Assembly: GCF_000349325.1 (NCBI RefSeq)
Contig: NC_020504.1
Span: forward strand, 4,932,053-4,996,052
Direction: 5' to 3'
DNA: 64,000 bases
Source of the DNA: Streptomyces davaonensis JCM 4913
GTDB lineage: Bacteria > Actinomycetota > Actinomycetes > Streptomycetales > Streptomycetaceae
Positions within the stretch are counted from its first letter, which is position 1. Every line of letters begins with the position of its first letter. The notes under the pieces are model-generated. The model had not been told where the DNA came from and searched no databases. It worked only from the letters and a program-made list of their open reading frames with translations. The position numbers and the translations under genes are program-made. Positions 43,236-54,975 of this stretch are shown in pieces.

Positions 43236-44015
43236 TCAGACGGCGAAGCCGCCGTCGACGTCCCAGCTGGTGCCGGTGATGAACCGGGCCTCGGGGCGGG
43301 CCAGGTAGGCCACGGCGCTGGCGATGTCGGCCGGCTGGGCGTAGTGGCCCAGCGGCATGAGCTGCTTCATGGACTCGGCGAACGGGCCGGCATCGGGGTT
43401 CATGTCGGTCTCGGTGGGACCGGGCTGCACGGTGTTGACGGTGATGCCCCGCGGGCCGAGCTCACGGGCCAGGCCGCGGGTGAGGCCCGCGACGGCGGCC
43501 TTGGTCAGGGAGTACACGCCCACACCCGGCACCGGGATGCGGTCGGCGTTGATGCTGCCGATGGTGATGATGCGTCCGCCCTGGCCGAGGTGGGGTGCGG
43601 CCGCCTGGATGGCGGTGAACACGCCCCGCACGTTGACCGCGATCATCCGGTCGAACTCGGTGAGGGGGAAGTCCTCCAGCGGGGCGACGTGGGCGACGCC
43701 CGCGTTGTTCACCAGGATGTCCAGGGCGCCCAGGTGCTGGACCGTCTCGGCGATCGCGGCGCGCACCGCTTCCTCGTCCGCGCTGTCGGCCTGGATCGCC
43801 AGCACCGTGTGCCCGGCCTGGTTGATCTCCTCGGCGAGGGCCTCGGCGGTGTCCTTGGCGCTGGAGTAGGTGAACGCGACGGCGGCGCCGTCAGCGGCCA
43901 GGCGGCGCACGATCGCGGCGCCGATGCCGCGGGATCCGCCCGTCACCAGCGCGACCCTCCCGGCGAGCGGGGCCTGTGTCGAGGTGGTGGCGTCGTCCGC
44001 GAGCTGCGTGGTCAT
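43236..44015 (-). CDS. SDR oxidoreductase (FabG-like)
   Basis: This 259-aa classical SDR has TGGSRGIGAAIVRRL, NNAGV, and catalytic Ser and YSLTKAAVAGL. Its C-terminus is GTSWDVDGGFAV. I chose ATG 44015 over an upstream one because it puts the TetR operator candidate (44054-44065) in the promoter. It is divergent from the TetR gene and is probably its main target. The three genes downstream likely belong to the same operon. Confidence 0.92.
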   Translation of the reverse strand: MTTQLADDATTSTQAPLAGRVALVTGGSRGIGAAIVRRLAADGAAVAFTYSSAKDTAEALAEEINQAGHTVLAIQADSADEEAVRAAIAETVQHLGALDILVNNAGVAHVAPLEDFPLTEFDRMIAVNVRGVFTAIQAAAPHLGQGGRIITIGSINADRIPVPGVGVYSLTKAAVAGLTRGLARELGPRGITVNTVQPGPTETDMNPDAGPFAESMKQLMPLGHYAQPADIASAVAYLARPEARFITGTSWDVDGGFAV

Positions 44016-44053
44016 GATCTGTTTGCTCCGTCTCAGCGACATCCGTAATTCCG

Positions 44054-44065
44054 AACCGTTCGGTT
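44054..44065. promoter_or_regulatory. TetR operator candidate AACCG-TT-CGGTT
   Basis: A 5-bp inverted repeat with 2-nt centre lies between the divergent SDR and TetR genes. The ACCG/CGGT half-sites are typical for this kind of TetR regulator. Confidence 0.55.
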
Positions 44066-44141
44066 ACTATGTCGTGGTGGCTCCAACGCGGGCCCCGGCG
44101 GATCCATTCCGCTACGGCAGACTTTTTCTGAGGAGGCTTCG

Positions 44142-44735
44142 ATGGCCAGGACAGGACGGCCCCGCTCCTTCGACACCGACGAGGCCCTCGACAAGGCCAT
44201 GAGGCTGTTCTGGGCCGAGGGCTACGAGGGCGCCTCGCTCAACGAGCTCACCGAGGTCATGGGCATCAACCGGCGCAGCATCTACGCCGCTTACGGCAAC
44301 AAGGAGGAGCTGTTCCGCAAGGCCGTCGACCGCTATCTGGACGGCCCCGGCGCGTTCGTCGCCGAAGCCATGCAGCAGCCCACGGCCCGCCAGGTGGCCG
44401 AGACGATGCTGCACGGCTGCGCCGACGCCTACACCACGCCCGGCTGCCCGCGGGGCTGTCTGCTGGTGCAGTCCGCCCTCGCCTGCGGGCCCGAAGGCGA
44501 GCCGGCCCGCGCCGACCTCGCCGCCCGACGCGAGTTGGGAGTGGGTGCCCTGCGGGAGCGGTTCGAGCGCGCGCAGCGAGAGGGGGACCTGCCGGAGCCG
44601 GTCGATGCCGATGCCCTGGCCCGCTACCTGACCACCGTGGGCCAGGGCATCTCGGTGCAGGCCGCCAGCGGCGCCGCCCGCGAGGACCTGCACCGGGTCG
44701 CCGACCAAGCCCTCGCCGCCTGGCCCGGCAACTGA
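44142..44735 (+). CDS. TetR-family regulator
   Basis: This 197-aa protein has an N-terminal HTH (DKAMRLFWAEGYEGASLNEL, then MGINRRSIYAAYGNKEELF) and a TetR_C-type ligand domain with CPRGCLLVQSALACGPEGE. ATG 44142 follows GAGGAGG. It is divergent from the SDR operon, with an inverted-repeat site between, so autorepression and control of that operon are likely. The inducer is unknown. Confidence 0.93.
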   Translation: MARTGRPRSFDTDEALDKAMRLFWAEGYEGASLNELTEVMGINRRSIYAAYGNKEELFRKAVDRYLDGPGAFVAEAMQQPTARQVAETMLHGCADAYTTPGCPRGCLLVQSALACGPEGEPARADLAARRELGVGALRERFERAQREGDLPEPVDADALARYLTTVGQGISVQAASGAAREDLHRVADQALAAWPGN

Positions 44736-44756
44736 CCTGTGCGGCACGGCCGCTGG

Positions 44757-46457
<1,701 letters not shown>

Positions 46458-46561
46458 TCAGCACGCAGGGGCACGAGAGGGTGAGCGCGAGGGCACCGGT
46501 CGGCGCCCGCTTGGGTCGCCGCCGGGCTGCATCGCTGTGATGGGGGTGGGCCGCGCCAGAC

Positions 46562-47365
46562 TCAGGCGGGATGGTTCTTGTCCAGCCAGCCCACGGCCGC
46601 ATCGGCGACCTCACGCCAGCCGTGGTCGAGGGTGAGGGAGTGGCCGCGGTCGGGGAACTCGCGAACCTCGGTCACGGCAGAGGTGTGGCGGTACTGCTTC
46701 GCCGCCGAACGCACCACCGCCGGCGGCACGATGTGGTCCTTGCCGCCCGACATCAGCAGCAGCGGGCCCCGCGCACTGTTGCGCGTGGCGACCCGTGCCG
46801 GGGAGGACGGGCTGAAGTTGGCGAACGCCGCCTCGAACAGCGGCCGGGCCGGACCGGGTATCGCCCACCGCGCGTACAGGTCGTCCGACTCGTCGGCAGG
46901 CAGGGCGTTGCCGAACGCGTAACCGAACTGCTTGGCGTTGAGTGAGATCGCCTTGGAGCGGTTGCCCGGGTTGCCCAGCGCCACGAACGTCGACCGCAGC
47001 GTCGACACCGGCACCGGCTTGACGCCCCGGATCGGAGCGGGGTCGATGGCGACCGCCGCCGCTGCCAGCTCACGTCCCAGTAGGTTCTGGGCGATCAGAC
47101 CGCCGAAGGAGTGGCCGATCACCAGCGGCTTCACCGGCAGGTCCGCGATGATCCGCGCGTAGTGGTCGGCGATGTCCGCGATCCCGTAACCGGCGGTGGC
47201 CGCCGGATGCGCCCGCGTATCCTCCGGTGTCTCCCCCACGCCGGGCCAACCCGGGGCGATCGGGTCGTAGCCCGCCTCCTCCAAGAGTTCGATCCAGCTC
47301 TGCCAACTCGCCGGATGGATCCACAGACCGTGGATCAGCACCACGGGAACAGCACCTGGGGCCAT
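46562..47365 (-). CDS. Alpha/beta hydrolase
   Basis: This 267-aa cytoplasmic-type hydrolase has LIHGLWIHPASW, nucleophile IGHSFGGLIAQ, Asp in GGKDHIVPP and His in DRGHSLTLDHGW. I use ATG 47365, since the family's first strand begins immediately after it. It is 123 nt upstream of the secreted hydrolase gene on the same strand, making three hydrolases in a row. The substrate is unknown. Confidence 0.88.
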   Translation of the reverse strand: MAPGAVPVVLIHGLWIHPASWQSWIELLEEAGYDPIAPGWPGVGETPEDTRAHPAATAGYGIADIADHYARIIADLPVKPLVIGHSFGGLIAQNLLGRELAAAAVAIDPAPIRGVKPVPVSTLRSTFVALGNPGNRSKAISLNAKQFGYAFGNALPADESDDLYARWAIPGPARPLFEAAFANFSPSSPARVATRNSARGPLLLMSGGKDHIVPPAVVRSAAKQYRHTSAVTEVREFPDRGHSLTLDHGWREVADAAVGWLDKNHPA

Positions 47366-47850
47366 GTCCAGACCCTCCTCATCTGCGCAGAAGCGGGGAA
47401 GCTCCCCAGGAAGGGGAGCCATCGCCTGGCGCGGCGGCAGCAGGCGGTATGACCTAGAAGGCCGCGCCGGGCAGGTCCCCACAGACTGCGGCGGGCGTCG
47501 ACCGGCGCGCGTCTGTCACGTGACTGGTCCTGCCGTACGGACATACCCCCATCCGCCGAACCAGGCGGCCACGTACCGTCCCTGGAGCCAGCGGCGGCAC
47601 GTACTCGCCGCAGGTCACGCGATGGATTGCCCACCGTGCGCGGCCGCTTGGCAGACTCCGGCCCACTGCGCGAACACAGTGCCGTGCCGCCACGGTTGGG
47701 CTCTTCGGCGTGGCAACAGCGGCGCTTTCAGCGAGCCGGCCAGTCATCAAGGACCAGTCACCCGTCAGACGCCTCCGGCCGACTCGGAAGGCAAGAGTGG
47801 ACGTCGCGTCGGCCCCATATCCAGGGGCCATCCGAGACACGGAGAGCGAC
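47366..47850. other. 485-nt divergent gap
   Basis: This lies between the hydrolase gene (minus) and the isochorismatase-like gene (plus) and should contain both promoters. I see no supported gene or strong repeat. Confidence 0.55.
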
Positions 47851-48501
47851 ATGGCCACTGCCACCCCCTACACCGGCTTACACGCCCTGGTCACCCCGCA
47901 GGACAGCGTGCTGCTCATGATCGACCACCAGGGCTCGCAGTTCGCCGGACTGCACAGCCACGAGCCCGGCGCCGTCGTCAACGCCGCCGCGGGCCTGACG
48001 AAGGCCGCCAAGCTCTTCGGCGTCCCGACCATCCTCAGCACGGTCGTCCCCGATCGCGGCGGCCGCCTGATACCTCAGATCCAGGACGTCTTCCCGGACC
48101 AGGAACCCATCGAGCGCACGACCGTCAACAGCTGGGAGGACCAGCGCGTCGTCGACGCCGTGGCCGCCACCGGCCGCAAGAACCTACTGATCGCGGGCCT
48201 GTGGACGGAGATCTGCGTCGCGTTCCCGGCCGTCCACGCCCTCGCCGACGGCTACAAGGTGTTCGTCGTCACCGACGCCTGCGGCGGCGTCAGCCCCGAA
48301 GCCCACGAGCGCGCCGTCCAGCGCATGGTCCAGGCCGGCGTCGTCCCCCTGACCTGGATGGCCGTCGCCGGAGAGTGGCAGCGCGACTGGGCACGGGAGG
48401 CCACCGTCCCCGGCTTCGCCGACATCCTCTTCGCCCACGGCGGCGGAGTCGGCACCAGCCTCGCCTGGGAGTTCCAGCTCCTCGGCCTCGACAAGCCGTA
48501 G
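47851..48501 (+). CDS. Isochorismatase-like hydrolase (YcaC type)
   Basis: This 216-aa cysteine hydrolase has Asp in LLMIDHQGSQFAG and nucleophile Cys in GLWTEICVAFPA, with the family's VTDACGGVS. It is closest in layout to YcaC-like hydrolases rather than true isochorismatases. ATG 47851 follows GGAGAGCGAC. The chorismate-related cluster is 25 kb away, so I do not link them. It stands alone between two gaps. Confidence 0.88.
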   Translation: MATATPYTGLHALVTPQDSVLLMIDHQGSQFAGLHSHEPGAVVNAAAGLTKAAKLFGVPTILSTVVPDRGGRLIPQIQDVFPDQEPIERTTVNSWEDQRVVDAVAATGRKNLLIAGLWTEICVAFPAVHALADGYKVFVVTDACGGVSPEAHERAVQRMVQAGVVPLTWMAVAGEWQRDWAREATVPGFADILFAHGGGVGTSLAWEFQLLGLDKP

Positions 48502-48730
48502 CTCACCAGCAACACACCCACGGGCGTTCCCTCCCGCCCGATGGCATCCGCGCCATCGTCCCGATGTTGAAGGACTTCTCCTGGCAGCCACGGCGCAGCC
48601 GAGGAGGGTCACCTCGTCATGGCCCCCAGCCGCGTGCTGGGTTGGGGACCCGAGCCACCAGCGGCCGCCCCACGGTGCTGAGCGGTCCTGGTCGGTGCGG
48701 CCGTCTCCGGAGGCGCCGGAGATTAGGTGG

Positions 48731-51520
48731 TCAGCGACCAGGCCCGTCGCCACCGATGAGGTCGCGCAGCTGGTGGCGGGAGGTGATGCCGAGTTTGGGG
48801 AACACCCGGTACAAGTGGTGGCCGACCGTGCGTGGCGAGAGGAAGAGGCGTTCGCCGATCTCGCGGTTGGTCATGCCCTCGGCGGCGAGGCGGACGATCT
48901 GTTGCTGCTGCGCGGACAGGTCGTTGAGTGCGTCCGAAGCCGGGGCGTGGAGGGTGACGCCGGACGCACGCAGCTCGGCGGCAGCGCGTGCCGCCCAGGG
49001 GGCTGCTCCCAGGCGTTGGAAGGTTTCCAGGGCGTGGTTGAGGGGTGCGCGGGCGTCGTTGATGCGGCCGTTGCGGCGCAGCCACTGGCCGTGCGCGAGG
49101 GTGGTTTGCGCGTGCTCGAAGGGCCAGGGTGCGAGTTGGTCGTCGGTCAGGGCGGCGCAGAAGAGATCATCTGCGCGGCCGGAGTCGTCGAGGAGGGCCT
49201 GGGCGTGCAGGAGGCGGCCATTGAGCCGCGCGGAACGCTCGGCGGGAAGGCTCTCAAGGAGGTGGGTGAGCAGGGGGCGGGCTCCTTCGGTGTGTCCGCT
49301 GCGGACGGCCGCTTCAGCGAGGTCGGCGATGGCGTACGGGGAGGCGTGGAAGTGCAAGGGGGTGGCGTCCGGGTGGAACATGCGGCGCAGCGCCGCGAAC
49401 GCCGCCTCGTGGTCGTCGGTCGCGGCATGGGCGAGGCCGGTGGCCCAGTGGGTGCGGGCCCGGATCTGGCGCACCGGCTCGGCGTCGACGAGGTCGAAGA
49501 CCTGTCCGGTGAGATGGTGGGCTCGGTCGGTGTCGCCCTGTAGTGCGCACAGGTTGGCTTCCAGGGTCATCACGTAGACCTCGGCACGGCCGAAAGGCCG
49601 GGTGGCCGCCGCGGCGTTGGCTTCGTCGATGACGGCGCGGGTGTGAGTCCACCAACCGTGTTCGAGGCAGGCCCAGCCGTAGGTGAGGGCCATCTGCCGG
49701 TTACGGAACTCGGGCCGGTCGTGGGCCAGCGGGTCGCAGGCGCGGCCGAAGTGGATTGCGGCTGACGTCTCGTCGAGGAGCCAGGCCATCCCGGACAGCC
49801 AGATCTGTTCTCGGGGACTGTGCGGAGGGCTGTCAGGCGGGCGAGGCGCGAGAGCTTCTCGAACCGCAGCCAGTGCCTCGGGGCGGCGAGTGAGCGGGTT
49901 GACCGCAGTGGACACCCACAAGCGTGGTAACCCGTCGGCAAAGAGCATACGGTTCAGCGCCTCGTCGACCTGCTGACGGTGCGCATCGACGCCGGCGTGG
50001 TTGGCGACGGCCGCACCGACAGCGAGTGCTTGCAGGGCCGCCTCGGGGTCGGCCCTGGCGAGAGATCGGGCGGTGGCCATCAAGTGGGTGAAGGCTTCGC
50101 TCTGGCGCAGGCCGGCCGACAGTACCCAGCCGCGCAGCATCTCGGCTTGCCGTCGCAGTCCGTCGTCGGCGGTGATGTGGGCAGCACGGGCTGCGAGTTC
50201 GCCAGCGCGTTCGACGTGGTCGTCGACAGCGAGGACGCCCGCGGCTTTCATCAGCCGCTGCGCCTGCTGAAGCGGAGTGCCGCTGAGGGACGCCGCCTGC
50301 TCGAGTGCGGTTGCCGCCGATTCGGTGGCACCCCGGCTGATTGCACGCTCGGCCGTCTTGTCCAGGGCGGCTGCCGCGTCGTCGTCGGGACCGAAGGCGG
50401 CCGCCGCGAGGTGCCAGGCCCGGCGGTCGAAGTCGTGGCTGAGGGCTTCGGCCAAGTGCAGGTGCGCCTGTCGGCGCTCGGGCTGACTCGCCGCCTGATA
50501 GACGGCCGAGCGGATCAACGGGTGGCGGAAGGTGATGGAGCGGCCGCTGATACGGATCAAGTCGGCATGCTCGGCATGCTGCCAGGTCGCCGGGTCGGCG
50601 GCCTCGGGGACGATGCCCAGGACCATGGAGAGGTCCGGGGCGTCGGCAGCTGCCGCGAGCAGCAGGACCGTACGGGTTGCGGAAGGCAGCGCGGTGAGCT
50701 GAGCGGCGTACAGGTCTTCCAGGCGGCGGCTGATGGGCAGCGGCGCTGTGGTGAGCTGGTCGGGGTCGGTGCAGCGGGCCAGTTCCACGAGGGCCAGCGG
50801 GTTCCCGTTCGCGCACTGCACGATGCGGGTGCGATGGCGCCCGGTGGGGGCTGTGGGCTGGGCGTCCAGCAGCGCGTGGGCGGCCGTCTCGTCCAGCGGG
50901 CCCACAGCGATGGCCTGCATGGCATGGCTCAAGAGTTCGGGGGCGGCCTCGGTGCGGCAGGCGGCAAGGACGCTGATGGATTCACCTTCCAGCCGACGGG
51001 CCAGAAAGGACAGGACGTCCAAGGATCCGGAGTCGACCCAGTGGGCGTCATCGACCACGATCAGCAGCGGCTTCTCCGCGGCGAGGTCCGACAGCAAGGT
51101 CAGGGTCGCCAGGCCCAGCAGCAGCCGGTCAGGCACGTGAGGCTGGGCGTCGTCCTGGAGCCCGAACGCCGCCTGAAGCGCATGCCTTTGCCGGGGCGCC
51201 AACGACTCGGCGCGGGACAGGACAGGCCACAGCAGCTGGTGCAGGCCGGCGAAGGCGAGGTCGGCTTCCCCTCGGGTACCGCGCACCCGCAGAATCCGCC
51301 TACCGGCCTGCGCGGCCTGCGTGGCCGTCGCATCCAACAGCGCGGTCTTGCCGACACCCGCCTCAGCCACCAGCAGGACCGCCTGCCCAGCGTCGTCCTC
51401 CTGCGGCACAACACACTGCCTGAGCAGAGCCAGCTCGCTGTCCCGGCCGATCAATTGCGCCGCTGTGCCCGTCGCAGCAGCGCCCGGCACCAACGCCTGG
51501 ACCGAGTCCGCCCCCGTCAC
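48731..51520 (-). CDS. LuxR-family ATPase regulator (LAL type)
   Basis: This 929-aa regulator has an N-terminal AAA-type domain with Walker A VAEAGVGKTALLDA (about residue 50) and Walker B LLIVVDDAHWVD. A long helical TPR-like middle follows, and a C-terminal LuxR HTH (LSAQQQQIVRLAAEGMTNRE, SPRTVGHHLYRVFPKLGI). LAL proteins are ATP-responsive activators. The start is GTG 51520. It is divergent from the AraC gene across 392 nt. Its targets are not shown by the sequence; nearby hydrolase genes are possible. Confidence 0.93.
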   Translation of the reverse strand: MTGADSVQALVPGAAATGTAAQLIGRDSELALLRQCVVPQEDDAGQAVLLVAEAGVGKTALLDATATQAAQAGRRILRVRGTRGEADLAFAGLHQLLWPVLSRAESLAPRQRHALQAAFGLQDDAQPHVPDRLLLGLATLTLLSDLAAEKPLLIVVDDAHWVDSGSLDVLSFLARRLEGESISVLAACRTEAAPELLSHAMQAIAVGPLDETAAHALLDAQPTAPTGRHRTRIVQCANGNPLALVELARCTDPDQLTTAPLPISRRLEDLYAAQLTALPSATRTVLLLAAAADAPDLSMVLGIVPEAADPATWQHAEHADLIRISGRSITFRHPLIRSAVYQAASQPERRQAHLHLAEALSHDFDRRAWHLAAAAFGPDDDAAAALDKTAERAISRGATESAATALEQAASLSGTPLQQAQRLMKAAGVLAVDDHVERAGELAARAAHITADDGLRRQAEMLRGWVLSAGLRQSEAFTHLMATARSLARADPEAALQALAVGAAVANHAGVDAHRQQVDEALNRMLFADGLPRLWVSTAVNPLTRRPEALAAVREALAPRPPDSPPHSPREQIWLSGMAWLLDETSAAIHFGRACDPLAHDRPEFRNRQMALTYGWACLEHGWWTHTRAVIDEANAAAATRPFGRAEVYVMTLEANLCALQGDTDRAHHLTGQVFDLVDAEPVRQIRARTHWATGLAHAATDDHEAAFAALRRMFHPDATPLHFHASPYAIADLAEAAVRSGHTEGARPLLTHLLESLPAERSARLNGRLLHAQALLDDSGRADDLFCAALTDDQLAPWPFEHAQTTLAHGQWLRRNGRINDARAPLNHALETFQRLGAAPWAARAAAELRASGVTLHAPASDALNDLSAQQQQIVRLAAEGMTNREIGERLFLSPRTVGHHLYRVFPKLGITSRHQLRDLIGGDGPGR

Positions 51521-51912
51521 CGTGTCCGCCCCCTTAGCTGTCAGCCTTGACCGACCACTCGTGATCCGAGGTCGCGGCGGAGTCCTCGGCCGGCCACAGC
51601 GCCCCAGGCCGGCGGCCTACGCATCGCATCGAGATCGTGGGCGGCGCTGACATCGGCGGCAGCGCGCGCAGCACCCCCGAAGGAGAGATCCGGCAGACCT
51701 TGGCGGGTGCCTTCTCACGGTAAGCAATGCAAGCGGCCAGTCGCCTGTCCGCAGCCGGACCCGTGCACGCACAGGCCATCGCGCGCCGAACGGTCTGATG
51801 TCATGGACCCTGGAGGAATCCGGCCTGAAGGCCGGGGCGCACGAGGCGGCGTCTCGCCGGTACGGCATGACGTACGACGCGTGGGGCGTGAGCGGCCGGA
51901 CGGGGAGGGCGC
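51521..51912. other. 392-nt divergent gap
   Basis: This holds the promoters of the LAL and AraC regulator genes. No gene and no convincing operator were seen. Confidence 0.55.
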
Positions 51913-52827
51913 ATGGGCGAACTGGCGGACGAGATGCCGCTCCTGGATCTGCGCGTCGGCCGGAACGAAGACTGCCCGGTGCGTCGGCGCAATGCTCGCT
52001 ACGAGCGATTCGGTCACATCCTCGTGGTGACCGAACCCGACGGTCCGCCCTTCCTGGCCCGCCGCACCTGGCGCCATGTGGCCGAAGATCCGGCCGATTC
52101 CTTGCAGTTGGCCTTCCTCGACGCCGGTCGCAGCAGGCTGGAGCAAAACGGCGAAGAGACCTTTCTCGAGGAAGGCGACTTCACCCTGATCGACACCTCG
52201 CGCCCTTTCACCGCCGAGTCCCCTGATCAGTTCGCCGCCCGTGTGTTCATGTTCCCCAAAGCCGCCCTGGGCCTGCCGGAGATGGACCTGTCGCAGCTGA
52301 CCGGCACCCCGCTGCGCCAGAACCACGCCCTGTCGGCGTTCCTCGTCCCGTTCCTGACCCGCCTGTCCCGGCAAGGCTCCCGGCTGCACCCACACACCCG
52401 CGACAAACTCGTCGGTGAGGTCACGGACATCCTGACGACACTGGTCGGCGAGGCCCTGTCGCAGATGCCCGAGAACGACGCCGCCCGCCATACGTTCGTG
52501 CTGCGGGTGAAGGCGTTCATCGAGGCCAACCTGAACCGGCCCGATCTCTCACCTGAGGTCATCGCCGCCGCCCACCACGTGTCCGTCCGCTATCTCCACA
52601 AGGTGTTCGCCGGTGAGGACCTCTCTGTGTCCAAGTTCATCCTCCGGGCCCGCCTGGAACGCTGCCGCCGGGAACTGGCCCGCCACACCTCCCGCGAGGT
52701 CAGTGTCCGCGACATGGCCCACACCTGGGGGTTCGTCAGCGCCTCGCACTTCGGGCGGGTCTTCCGCCAGGCTTACGGCATGACCCCCCGCGACTGGCAG
52801 CTGGCAGCACAAGCGAGACGCCGATGA
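51913..52827 (+). CDS. AraC-family regulator
   Basis: This 304-aa protein has an AraC-binding-like N-terminal domain and a C-terminal double HTH (PEVIAAAHHVSVRYLHKVFA; DMAHTWGFVSASHFGRVFRQ; YGMTPRDWQ). Its stop overlaps the start of the next gene, a hydrolase-fold protein, as ATGA, so the two are coupled and the partner may be its effector or target. Confidence 0.92.
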   Translation: MGELADEMPLLDLRVGRNEDCPVRRRNARYERFGHILVVTEPDGPPFLARRTWRHVAEDPADSLQLAFLDAGRSRLEQNGEETFLEEGDFTLIDTSRPFTAESPDQFAARVFMFPKAALGLPEMDLSQLTGTPLRQNHALSAFLVPFLTRLSRQGSRLHPHTRDKLVGEVTDILTTLVGEALSQMPENDAARHTFVLRVKAFIEANLNRPDLSPEVIAAAHHVSVRYLHKVFAGEDLSVSKFILRARLERCRRELARHTSREVSVRDMAHTWGFVSASHFGRVFRQAYGMTPRDWQLAAQARRR

Positions 52828-53789
52828 ACGCCAACCCGCTCGGCATCCCGCTGGAACCCGAGGCCCAGGCCTTCTGCGAGGCAGGAGAAGTCATCCCCTA
52901 CCTCTACACCGTGCCGCCCTCGGAAAAGCGCCGCATGCTCGACGAGTTGCAGGCCCGCCCCACCCCGCGGCCCGACGTGGAAGAAGAATGGGTCCTGGTC
53001 GGCGACGTCCCGGTACGCATGGTGCGGCCGCCCGGCGCCGACGGCCCGCTGCCCACGCTGCTGTTCGTCCACGGTGGCGGCTGGGTGATGGGCAACGCCT
53101 CCACCCATGACCGCCTGGTGCGGGAACTCGCGGTCGGCGCCCACATCGCTGTCGCGTTCCCCGAGTACACGCTCTCTCCCGAGGCCCGCTTTCCCACCGC
53201 CCTGGAGGAGTGCTGGGCCGTTGCCGAGTGGCTCGCCGGCCGGGCGACCGCGGAGGCACCTCTGGCCGTCGGCGGGGACCAGATGGGCGCCACGATCGCC
53301 TGCGGCCTCGCGCTGCTCGCCATCCGCCGCGGCGGCGTGGATTTCGCTCACCAACTGCTGTTCTACCCCGCCACGGACACCGCCTTCGACACCGACTCCT
53401 ACCAGCAGTTCGCTGTCGGCTACGCCCTGCGCGCCCAGGGCTACCGGGACTTCTGGGACCAGTACTGCCCCGACCCGGACACCCGCCGCGACCCCGTCGC
53501 CGCGCCGCTGCGCACCAGCCCGGACGAACTGGCCCTCCTGCCACCGGCCACCGTCATCACCGCCGAGGCCGACTGCCTGCGCGACGAGGGCGAGGCCTAC
53601 GCGGGCGCGCTGCGAACAGCCGGTGTGCCAGTGCTGTCGGTGCGCTACCACGGCGTCACCAACGGCTTCGTCATGCTCGACGCAATGCGCACCACCCACG
53701 CCGCTGACGCCGCCATCAACCAGGCCGCTGCGGTCTTGCGCACCAACCTGCACCCCGGCGCCACCGCCAAGCGCGCACCAACACTGTGA
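52824..53789 (+). CDS. Alpha/beta hydrolase-fold protein, probable pseudoenzyme
   Basis: This 321-aa member of the hormone-sensitive-lipase/acetyl-esterase family keeps the oxyanion motif FVHGGGWVMG and the acid region DCLRDEGEAY. At the nucleophile position, normally GDSAGG, it reads GGDQMGA, so Ser is replaced by Gln. At the catalytic His, normally HGF, it reads VTNGF. Both catalytic residues therefore look lost. Coupled translation with an AraC gene suggests a ligand-binding partner rather than an esterase. Frame and codon use are normal, so it is not a decayed gene. Confidence 0.85.
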   Translation: MNANPLGIPLEPEAQAFCEAGEVIPYLYTVPPSEKRRMLDELQARPTPRPDVEEEWVLVGDVPVRMVRPPGADGPLPTLLFVHGGGWVMGNASTHDRLVRELAVGAHIAVAFPEYTLSPEARFPTALEECWAVAEWLAGRATAEAPLAVGGDQMGATIACGLALLAIRRGGVDFAHQLLFYPATDTAFDTDSYQQFAVGYALRAQGYRDFWDQYCPDPDTRRDPVAAPLRTSPDELALLPPATVITAEADCLRDEGEAYAGALRTAGVPVLSVRYHGVTNGFVMLDAMRTTHAADAAINQAAAVLRTNLHPGATAKRAPTL

Positions 53790-53860
53790 GACGTTTCCGC
53801 GCTCGGATTGCACCTCGTGCGTCGCGTGATCACTGTCTGCCTTGAACGCGCCGAGCCGGA

Positions 53861-54031
53861 TCAGCAGTCCTGCTGGACGTTGGCCCGTCTGCCGTTACGG
53901 GCGTGGCTGCCGACCCGAGTGTCCATCTGAACCCGGAATCCGATGCGCTTACGGCGCGGAACCCGACGCTCGTACCAGACGACGGCGACAGCGGTCACCA
54001 GACCGAATACCACCGTGCCCACCGCCACCAC
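53861..54031 (-). pseudogene. Remnant of a membrane-anchored protein N-terminus
   Basis: From GTG 54031 a 56-codon frame reads a membrane helix VVAVGTVVFGLVTAVAVVWY, then ERRVPRRKRIGFRVQMDT and soon a stop. The helix plus RIGxRVQMDT resembles the start of a larger Streptomyces membrane-anchored protein family. An in-frame TAG lies just upstream at 54046. I read it as a truncated fragment; a tiny real gene is less likely. Confidence 0.4.
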
Positions 54032-54975
54032 GTTCTCGGCGTTCTACCACTCCACGAGTCCGCCCCCGCACCCTCGTTCACGACACGGGCGGCCGCGCGG
54101 TACGAGGCGGGAACTCGTATGCCGGGCGCTTTCGCCGGACCGTCGGCCACAGGTGGGCAGATGCTCGCCGGGCGTTCGCGGGAGAAGCACTCCGCAGCTG
54201 TCGCACCAGAACGACGCGGACAGGTTGCAGCGCTTGTGCGACGCAGCACAGGTCAAAAAGTAGTGGCGCTGCCTGTTCTCCGGTCCGGCTGTCTCCGCTG
54301 AGGACCTGTCATTGCCAGTGCCCTGTGCACAGCCTGCCGTCGAACAGGCCGCCTCGCATACCCGGGCCAAGGCTGTCGGCTCGCGCGGCACGCCCGTGTC
54401 GGCACCTGCCAGACAGGAGAGAGGGCCATACGCGAGCGCACCCAGGCCAGTCATGCCCTATGCCTGGGATGCCACCCCTACGGCGCGTGAAGCCCAAGAC
54501 ACACGTCTTGCCACGCAGCAGACGCACGAACCGTCGTATCAAAGCGCAGGCCAGCACGCCTTACCTGTCTGCCTTACCCAACAGGAACGGCCTGATCGCC
54601 GTCAGCCATATCCGAGAAAACAGGAGATTCCCGATGACTGACCGATCTCCACCCCCTCAGGACACATCTCGATACCTAAAAGGAAGTGGGTACCCAGGTA
54701 CCCACTTACCCAAGAGAAGCGACTCCGCCCGCCGATCGACATAGGACCGAAAGTGAAGCAAGGTAGCCCGCCGACCTAAACAGCACAGGGAGGAAGCAGG
54801 GAATACCAACGGGCGAAACGTTCCAGCATGCCAGCAAATACCACAGGGGAGAATTGCAACCTTTTCGAGCACTCTCGAACTCAAAGGGCAAAGGTAATTG
54901 ATCATGTCGCCAGTTCGAGTGAAATACCCCTTGCGGAGAAGGTTGCGGATGGCCTGTCATAGATACGGTTCACAA
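54032..54975. other. About 0.9 kb without a convincing gene
   Basis: Open frames here lack ribosome sites, codon bias and recognisable products, and G+C falls towards 54.9 kb. A Cys-rich minus-strand frame around 54100-54300 may be decayed coding DNA. It probably represents an old insertion scar. Confidence 0.5.

Noticed and set aside
53842..54744. A 300-aa plus-strand ORF and overlapping frames in the 53.8-54.9 kb gap
   Set aside because: Composition is Pro/Arg/Ser-rich without Streptomyces codon bias, ribosome site or recognisable domain. The minus-strand fragment at 53861-54031 explains part of it better.
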